From Vicia villosa (Eukaryota; Streptophyta; Magnoliopsida; Fabales; Fabaceae), in assembly GCF_029867415.1 (NCBI RefSeq), contig NC_081186.1:14392930-14456929 (forward strand): a DNA stretch of 64,000 nucleotides. Reading direction: 5' to 3'. Of the stretch, positions 56,781 through 64,000 are shown one piece after another. Made by a program: the position numbers and the translations under genes. How positions within the stretch are numbered: the stretch's first letter is position 1; every line of letters starts with the position of its first letter. Under the pieces are notes generated by a model that searched no databases, had not been told where the DNA came from, and saw nothing but the letters and a program-made list of their open reading frames with translations.

Positions 56781-56986
56781 ACTACCTACCCTTCTTATGG
56801 TATGGATAGCCCTTTCAAACGAAAATCTTAAAGAACAGAAAGACATTAAACTTAGGGTAGGTGCTTTTAACTGCTTACTCACTATTCAAACTCAAATTGC
56901 TTTTCACACCCCTTTTTCAAATAAATTCAAAAGAGTTACGCTTATTTACAAGCTAAAGTCCTTATTCAAATATTTTTAATTCACAC

Positions 56987-59900
56987 TGTAATACGGTGAA
57001 CTGACTTTATTTGAAATGTTGCGGATAGCAAGAGTCGCCACCGACTTTTATTTTATCCAATTAGAAAGGCAAAAAGAACAGGAAAGACCTTTGAAAGATT
57101 TTGAGTTCGGGGGGTAGGTTATACAAAGGGAAGGTGTAAGGCACCCTTTGTATCCATGGTTATCAATGGTTTCTTAATTGCTTAGCTCACCTGTTTGTTA
57201 ATTTGAAAAGTTTGAAGTGTCGTGTGTGAATAGTAGAAAGATTTGAATAAGGACTTTAGCTTGTAAATAAGCGTAGCCTTTTTGAATTGATTTTGAAAAT
57301 GAGGTGTGAAAAGTATTTGAAAGTTTAATTTTGAATTTGAGCAAGCAATTGAGAACTACCTACCCTAAGTTTGTCTTTCTTGTTCTTTAAGTCTTTCGGG
57401 CGAAAGGGTCTATCCATACCCTGAGAGGGCATGAAGTCTTTCAATTGGATGTGAAAGGGTCATCGAGAGTATCGTTCGCCACAAGAATGTTCCTACCATA
57501 AAGAGGGTAGGTAGTCTAAGGGAAGGATATAATAGTCATTTAATCTTTAGGCAACAGGCGAGGATACCTTAGCAATTGGGACAATCTTTAGGCAACTTCG
57601 AGGGACAAAATTGATGATATCAATGAATAAGGCAACCTTTGCTATGGGTATCCTCGGAGTCGAGGGACTTGACTATTTTAAGGAATTATCAATAACGCAA
57701 CAAGGCAACAGTAATAAGGCAACAAGACAACCAGAGGGATTACCCTAAAGGTGTGTGGGTGCACAATCACGTGGTTAACTTCGATTACATTTATCTTGTA
57801 AAGTTAGTGATTCTATGTTCAATTCATGGTTTATCACTCCCTAGGGTTACTAACCACGCAGTTTAAAGAATACAGAAATTAAAGGCAGAATTTAAAAGTC
57901 CTACGCTATTACAATAAACACCTGTGGGCAGAAAAATAAAGGCAGAAAAATAAACCTAATTACTATTACAATAAAACCCTTGAAGGGTAACAGAAAACAA
58001 AAGGCAGAAAGAAAAGTAGGAAACTTTTTGCATACATGACTTTGGGGCAGTCACATAATAGAGGAAGAGTTGGGCGCGAAAATAAAAAGGCAAAAATAAA
58101 GGCAGAAATTAAAGCAGAAATTAAATAAAAGCAAAAATTAATTAAAGGCAGATAATTTTAAATAAAATAAAATCAATGCAAATAACTTAAATAAAACATG
58201 AAATTTAAATAAAATAGATAGTTAAAATTAAAGGCATGCGACGATCACAGAGTATGGGGTGAGAAGAGAAATTTGCGAGGTAATTAAGAAATTCAATGTT
58301 TAATTACAAAAGGCAAACCTAAGCCTTAAAAGTTAATGGCTAAAAAAACCTAAGGGTAAAATCCTAGTTGACGGACAACACCTACCTGAGGTTACCTTAC
58401 CTAGGGTTATTATAAGCCTAATAAAACAGTGAATTGACCAAATAAATCTAATTAACCTAAATTATTATATTAATTATCTAACCTTATTAAAATTGCTTAT
58501 TAAGGAATTAAATCCTAATTAACTAAATTGATTAAATTAACAAATCAAAAATTTACTAAAAAGTTAATCCTAATTATGTTAATTAATTGAAATTAATAAA
58601 TATTAACCTAAAAAATTAAAATAGCCTATGTTAATTTATACTATTAATTAATGGTTTTAAAAAAAATAAATGATAACTAATAGTAAATAAAACAAAACAG
58701 CAAGAAAAAGAAAGAAAATAAAAATAAAGGGGAAACCTGGCGCTGGGATTTAATGTGGGTGACTAGTGAGAGTACACGGTGGGGGCTCATCTTGGGAATC
58801 GTTGGATCTGACTTCGCGTTGATCCAAGGGCTAACGCGTAAGGGCGCGTCCTAGCTATGCAAGCGCTGCAATTATTAGATCAAAGAACAAATAATCACAA
58901 CGAAATAAAATGATTGCTAAAACCAGGGTTTGAACCCAGGTCTTAAAAGATACCAACACGCTCTCCAACCATCTGGGCAAGGATACTACGCTGACATTTC
59001 AACCATAATCAATTAATAAATGTTAAACTCAGTTTTTAATTTGAATTTGTCAAAACAGTCAAACGTGGGCCCAGTTTCTTTTGCAAGGTCCAATCGCGTG
59101 AAGAGAGAAGAAAGCCTCCGTTGACCATCCAATCACGTTGCCCACAAGTGCCTCGCATATCAGTCAAAAAGTCCACTGTCTTCAACCTTTCGCCGGCCTA
59201 AAATAGCTGCGATTTACCCACCATTTTGCTACGATTTCTGGAAAAAAAACTCGTAGCAAAAAATCCTGAAAAATCAAACTCATATGCACACGTTAAACAA
59301 AAAACTTGGCCACCCAGAACACCTAATTTGATCATGAAAAATTCAATGGAGATGATATTTTCGACGGACGAGGCCCGCAACCATGAAAACAGAAGCGTTG
59401 AAGCTTGGAGCTTCAATAATGGTGATCTTCCATTCCTGTGTCAAACCTTTGCAAAGATGCTTCTAATCAAGCCTAAACATGGTTATGAACATGGACAAGT
59501 GCATATAATTAATTTAAATGGCATAAATAAATAATTTGGAATCAAGAAAGTTTGCCAAACCGAAGTGTGTTGGGGGACACGTTTTGGTACGCTTTTAGCT
59601 TCAAGTGAGATACGGTTGCACTCCTAGGGGCCTCAGGAAGATGATGGAATCTTTAGTTATGATCGAAACTTGCTGGGAAATCTTTTCTCCCGTGCCCTAG
59701 TTTGAGTTTTTTGTGTGAGTGTTTTTGGAACGGTTTTGGAGACCAGGGATGCCATTTTTTCGTCCTCTCTCATGCTGAAGAGAATGAATATATATAGTGC
59801 AAGGCATTAGGCTTAATATATTTGGAAAGAATCAAACAAATCAAATATTTTGATGGTGAGAAAATTTGATTGAAATTTTGAATAAAAACTTGTTATTCTT

Positions 59901-60969
59901 TGGTTCAATCTATTTTCTAACTTTTCCCACATTTTTATTGGCCTAGGTGCATGAATATGGACCTGATTCAATGAGTGGAATATTGTATTTGATTTATTTT
60001 TGATTTTATTTTATTTAAAATTGAATTTAAATGAATAAATCCAAATATAAATGTAATAAAAATCATAAAATAATTATCAAATGACATTTGGGCCTTAAAT
60101 GATCTCAAAATCACGTGCATAACTCAAAGCTTATGGCCCATTACTTGAAAATACAAGATTCTTCATTTAGGGTTTCATGGTTTTCTTGAAAATCGACCAA
60201 CTTGTACCAAGCATATCTCTTTCATCTTTTAAGGTATGGAAGTGTTCTAGGACTTTTTAGAAAGCCCCAGATGTCTTCTATAAGCCACTTTGGTAGATTT
60301 TTTGCATTTGGAGATTTTATCTTGAAGTTATGGCTTCTGACAAAAAATTGCTTTTTGCGATCTTCTAGAAGGACCTGTAACGTATTGGCTCATATCTCTC
60401 AAATGGTGCATTTCTGGCCTTGGCTTGTGAGAGACAAAATTGTAGATAATTCAATTTCCTTCAAGATAGGATTTGGTTAGGAAATTTCTGATGTTCCATG
60501 TGAGAGTTATGGCTGGTCAAAGTTGGGTTGACTTTCTCCTTAAAAACCCTAATTTAGAAACTTAGGTTTTTGATGCTTTTGGAGCTTTTCTTGATGAATC
60601 ATGCTCAAATCTTGATCAAATGATGAATGATATTTCAAAATGAGGATGTTGACCAAAAATCAGGAATTTTGACTGTACTTTGACCACAGTTGACTTTTAA
60701 GTCAAACTAGTCGACTGTTGACCATTTGAACTTTTGACTGAGCAATCCTATGAATCAGAGCTTGAAACTTGGCACGAGGGTCCTTTGAGGCATATGAGAA
60801 ACCAAAGGTCCCATTTGATGTCTTAGAACTTGATTTTACTTTGAAAAGGTCAAAACCATAGTTTGAGGGTTGTTGTTTAGGAGAGTGTATAGTCAGACAA
60901 GTCTTGAGCTTCTGATATGCAAATGAGCTTGAGTATAAAAATATGGTGGGAAAATTTTGGGGTATGACA
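56987..60969 (-). mobile_element. Solo LTR of the Tat/Ogre-like family (3,983 bp)
   Basis: The minus strand starts TGTCATACCCCAAAATTTTC at 60969 and ends CCGTATTACA at 56987. The flanks CACAC (56982-56986) and CACAT (60970-60974) form a target duplication with one mismatch. It is full length compared with the split 5' LTR 35527-37224 + 54715-56780. It contains a tRNA-like module and many GGCAGAAA/AAAGGCAG A-rich phrases near 57870-58150. The 102-residue frame at 59226-59534 shows no family resemblance. Confidence 0.82.
58921..58985 (-). other. tRNA-like module in solo Tat/Ogre-like LTR
   Basis: The minus strand carries CCTGGGTTCAAACCCTGG (T-arm/B-box) with an A-box-like ATGGTTGGAGAGCG upstream. 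It occupies the same place in the LTR as the module at 54866-54932 and differs by multiple substitutions. Confidence 0.65.
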
Positions 60970-61207
60970 CACATAACACTCTTTCAAACAATTCAAACAA
61001 ACAAGTGAGCTAAGCAATTAAGAGCCCATGGATAAGCATGGATACAAAAGGTGCTTATACCTTCCCTTTGTATAACCTACACCCCGAACTGAAAATATTT
61101 CAAAGGTCTTTCCTGTTCTTTTTGCCTTTCTAGTTGGATAAAATGAAATTCGGTGGCGACTCTTGCTATCCGCAACATTTTAAAAGTCAGTTCTCCCATC
61201 GTGTTAC

Positions 61208-63639
61208 AGACAGGATGAAGACTAATATTCCCTTTTAATTTCAATGTGTAATTCTTATTATGTTGTACTTGCTTTATGTTATAAGCATCTAAGACAAAGC
61301 CATTTTGGCACTCTTTAGTTTTACTCTTGCGCACCATTTTGGCTATGTATAATTTCTTATTTATCATTTTGCCAAGATTCTGATTTCTTGCAAGAATGGT
61401 TTATACTTCTTTATGTATTTCCCAATTACTTCTAGGATCCTTCGATCCTCTGCCAATTCCTCTATCTCATAAGCATTATTTGAAAATGATCTTAGGATTC
61501 GAAAAGGCCCTTCCCAATTTGGGGACCATTTACCTAAAGCTTTATTTTTTTGATTCATGGGTTAAATAACTTTCCAAACTAAATCATTGATAATAAAAAT
61601 TTTACCTTTGACCTTTTTATTTGTATGCTCTGGCCACTCTTTCCTGTTGTCTTAAGATTTCCAAAGCACACAATCTTCCTTGTTCTAAATCTACCAATTC
61701 ATTCATCATCATATCCCAATAAAGATCTGAGGGAATCTCCTCTTGCCTTTGAATTCTAACTGATTGCAAGTAGATCTCGACTGGCAACACTGTATCATGC
61801 CCAAACATAAGTTAGAAAGGTGTAGTATTAGTTGCTTCTTTAGGGGACGTTCGACAAGCCCAAAGCGCTCGATCTAAAGTTTTGTGCCAATTCTTTGGCT
61901 TCTTCCCCACATGTTTCTTTATTGGACCAATTATCACCTTATTGGTTGCTTCAACTTGACTGTTTGCTTGAGCATAATAAGGTGTAGATGTTAACAATTT
62001 GAATCCCATTTCCTTTGTGAATTCCTGTATTTTTCGACCAGTAAAGACCGGTCCTTGGTCTGTTGTTATACTTTATGGGATTCCAAATCTATAGAGTATT
62101 TGTTTCTGAATAAATTCAATAACTATCTCTTGATCCACATTTACTAAAGGTATGGCCTCAACCCATTGTGTAAATTAATTTATCCCTATTAAGATGTATC
62201 TTTGACCTTTAGACGAAGTAGGTCGAATTTCTCCAAATAAGTCCAATGCCCAACCTCTAAAAAGCCATGGCTTGATAATTGAATGGAGTTTGCTTGCAGG
62301 AGCATGTTGAATACTTGCGTGCATTTGGCATTCCTGACATCCTTTAGCAAAGTCTATACAATCTTTTAACATAGTGGGTTAATACATCCCATATCTAAAT
62401 ATAAATCATTTCATTTTATGGCCTACTTGATGGGATCCACGGGCTCCATTATGGACACTATATAGTGCTAAATATTCTTCACTTTCTCCTAAGCATTTCA
62501 ATAAGATTCCCTCAGGGGTTTTCTTGAACAATTTGTTTCGCGTTAAGACATAAGACAATGCTCTGTACTTAGTCTTTCTTTCTGTGTCTGTCGAAGGGTC
62601 TTTAAGATAATTAATAATTGGAATCCTCCTACCTATATCTACTAGAGTGTCTATAGTCAATACTTCAAACTCTTCTTCGTTAGCATAACCTAAGTGTGTA
62701 CTCTCCAAATCTGTCGGAGATAATCTGATAGCCATTGCTTTCTCTCTAACTTCGACCAATTCTTCCAACTTTTCTTTCGACACTCTATATCCTGATGCTC
62801 TTTGTGCCAGGTTATTTGCCTCTTGATGTTTTATTCTAGGAACATGCTTTATATCTGCATATTCGAATTTTTTAAGTAATCTGATTGCAATAACAAAGTA
62901 CATAATCAAATTCTCTTTTATGCATTTGTATTCCTTCGTTAGTTGTTTTATTACTAACTCAAAGTCTCCTTTAATTTCGACTCTTGTTGCCCCCAATTCC
63001 AACAAGGCTTCAAGTCCTACAAGCAAGGCTTCATATTCTACCTCATTGTTTGAATAGAGAGGGCCTTCAATTCTATACTTGAGTTTTGTTGGAATTCCTT
63101 CAAGAGAAATTATCAGAACTCCAACTCCACTGCCATCTTTGTGTGTGGAACCATCGAAGAACAATCTCTAAAGCTTTAGTTCAACACAATGTTGAGGGTT
63201 TTCGACCACTGTGTGGTCTACAATGAAATCTGATACTACTTGACCCTTTATTGCTTTTAAAGGTAGAAAGGCTAAAGAGTACTCAGTAAGAGCTAAAGCC
63301 CATTTTCCAATTCGACTATGCAATGTTGGCTTTGACAACATATGTTTAATAAGATCAAAATATGAAAAAATATACACATCCATAGGTTTTATATAATAGT
63401 TAAGTTTTGTACAAGAGAAATACAAACAAAGACAAAGCTTTTCTATAATAGTATATCTTGTTTCTGCATCATTTAAAACTCTACTTAAATAATAAATGGC
63501 TCTTTCGATGCCATTTTCGTCTTCTTGTGTTAACATGCTGCCAATAGTAACATCAGAGGCTGATATATATACAATCTCATAGGTTTCTTCCCACAAGGGG
63601 TGACAATATAGAAGGATGCATTAGGTATTGCTTGATCTT
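61208..63639 (-). mobile_element. Tat/Ogre internal fragment
   Basis: This is a minus-strand pol region bounded at 61207/61208 by the LTR-end fragment and at 63639/63640 by a plus-strand LTR start. The 150 bp below the pol stop (61208-61363) are untranslated. No LTR of its own can be assigned within the window. Confidence 0.8.
61364..63630 (-). pseudogene. Tat/Ogre Pol: RNase H, second RNase H, integrase
   Basis: Minus-strand order: RT-linked RNase H (YISASDVTIGSMLTQED, AIYYLSRVLNDAETRYTIIE; 63596-63168), then the additional RNase H typical of Tat elements (FFDGSTHKDGSG, YSNNEVEYEALLVGLEAL, IKGDFELV; 63164 down to about 62790), then integrase. The latter has zinc ligands (SVHNGARGSHQVGHK, CQECQMH), and its core Asp (LDLFGEI), Asp (TTDQGPVF) and Glu (QVEATNK) are all retained. 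A C-terminal block (WSPNWEGPFRI) runs to the stop at 61364. Stops and frame changes near 62400, 62170, 62070, 61810 and 61560 break it. The second RNase H has GDF where GDS is usual and EANN where a final Asp is expected. The RT palm and gag lie beyond the junction at 63640. Confidence 0.88.
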
Positions 63640-64000
63640 TGTCATACCCCAATTTTTGACCTAGTCTTTTTTTCATATAGTCATGTTGCATTCACATTTC
63701 ATGTACATCCAATCATCGCACTTTGCATATTTTGAAAAATTAGACTTTTTATTAAAGTCAACAAAAATAGCTCGCATTTTGTATTTTTTTCTTATTTTTA
63801 TTCGACTGTTTGTGCTCACATTGTTGCTCCATATTTTCGCTGGCTTTGTCACTGTTTCCATGGATTTCACGTAGAAATCCCATTAGGGTTCAGAAGAGAG
63901 ATGGATTGATTCCTGAGTAGGAGTTGGTGTTTGTTAGAATTAGATGAGGGATTTAGTTCTGAGTCAGAAATTAGCGAGGTTTCGTGTTTGCTTGTTGATC
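63640..64000 (+). mobile_element. Start of a plus-strand Tat/Ogre-type LTR, runs off window
   Basis: TGTCATACCCCAATTTTTGAC at 63640 is the same LTR start as at 22199, 30423, 56780 and 60969 (minus strand), now on the plus strand. The insertion cuts the pol pseudogene just upstream of its RNase H. Candidate target duplication ATCTT (63635-63639) cannot be checked. No gene is visible in the 361 bp. Confidence 0.72.

Larger units (their letters stand above)
56781..61207 (+). mobile_element. LTR-end fragment of the Tat/Ogre-like family, split by solo LTR
   Basis: 56781-56986 plus 60970-61207 read together as the end of the same LTR family in plus orientation (reverse complement of 57000-57415), ending CATCGTGTTACA at 61207. 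The order across the gap is continuous: CCTTATTCAAA...TTCACAC | ATAACACTC...AACAAGTGAGC. Its left side abuts the LTR start of the neighbouring element. Confidence 0.8.

Noticed and set aside
59226..59534. 102-residue plus-strand frame near a TGGCCACCC-rich stretch
   Set aside because: It is inside a full-length solo LTR, antisense to the element, with no domain.

Overview
This 64 kb window contains no recognisable cellular gene. Essentially every base I could assign belongs to a transposable element, mostly LTR retrotransposons inserted into one another, plus one CACTA DNA transposon and one small MULE-type MITE. The repertoire is Tat/Ogre LTRs of 4-6 kb starting TGTCATACCCC, Sirevirus-like Ty1/copia elements with an extra ORF behind RNase H, and chromoviruses with TGGTATCAGAGC primer-binding sites and 1.5-2.7 kb LTRs. 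Together with AT-rich, intron-poor surroundings this points to a large plant genome, most likely a legume of tribe Fabeae (pea, vetch, lentil, Lathyrus). The species call is inference from repeat style, not from a gene.

Layout from left to right. 1-4902 is the 5' part of a minus-strand CACTA element (transposase pseudogene, long leader, subterminal palindromic repeats, CACTA terminus), inserted in a plus-strand chromovirus LTR (4903-6002). 6003-15186 is a decayed minus-strand Ty1/copia fragment, split by a rearranged plus-strand copia element (7495-14051) with a perfect 5-bp target duplication AGAGT and an internal 1.2-kb inverted repeat. About 15335-26655 is the 3' half of a minus-strand Sirevirus-like copia element (RNase H, envelope-position ORF, PPT, LTR); its LTR is split by a 5,979-bp solo Tat/Ogre LTR (16221-22199, target duplication CCATG). 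26656-28888 is a plus-strand Tat-type LTR fragment.

28889-56780 is one minus-strand, apparently non-autonomous Tat/Ogre relative. It has a truncated 3' LTR, a PPT, an internal region made mostly of short tandem repeats with only a gag scrap, a PBS, and a 5' LTR split by a 17.5-kb chromovirus cluster (37225-54714). The cluster is a minus-strand LTR-internal-LTR-internal tandem (two copies sharing one LTR) fused at 48304/48305 to a plus-strand defective chromovirus that carries the MITE. 56781-61207 is an LTR-end fragment split by a 3,983-bp solo LTR of the same family. 61208-63639 is a minus-strand Tat/Ogre pol pseudogene, and from 63640 a plus-strand LTR start runs off the window.

The pieces do not work together as a pathway; the window is a stratigraphy of insertions. 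The most unusual signals are the copia fold-back, antisense tRNA-like modules recurring inside three Tat/Ogre LTRs, a TACGCGTA palindrome array in the chromovirus LTR, patchwork filler at an LTR deletion, and an element with dead coding sequence but closely similar LTRs. All alignments were done by eye.
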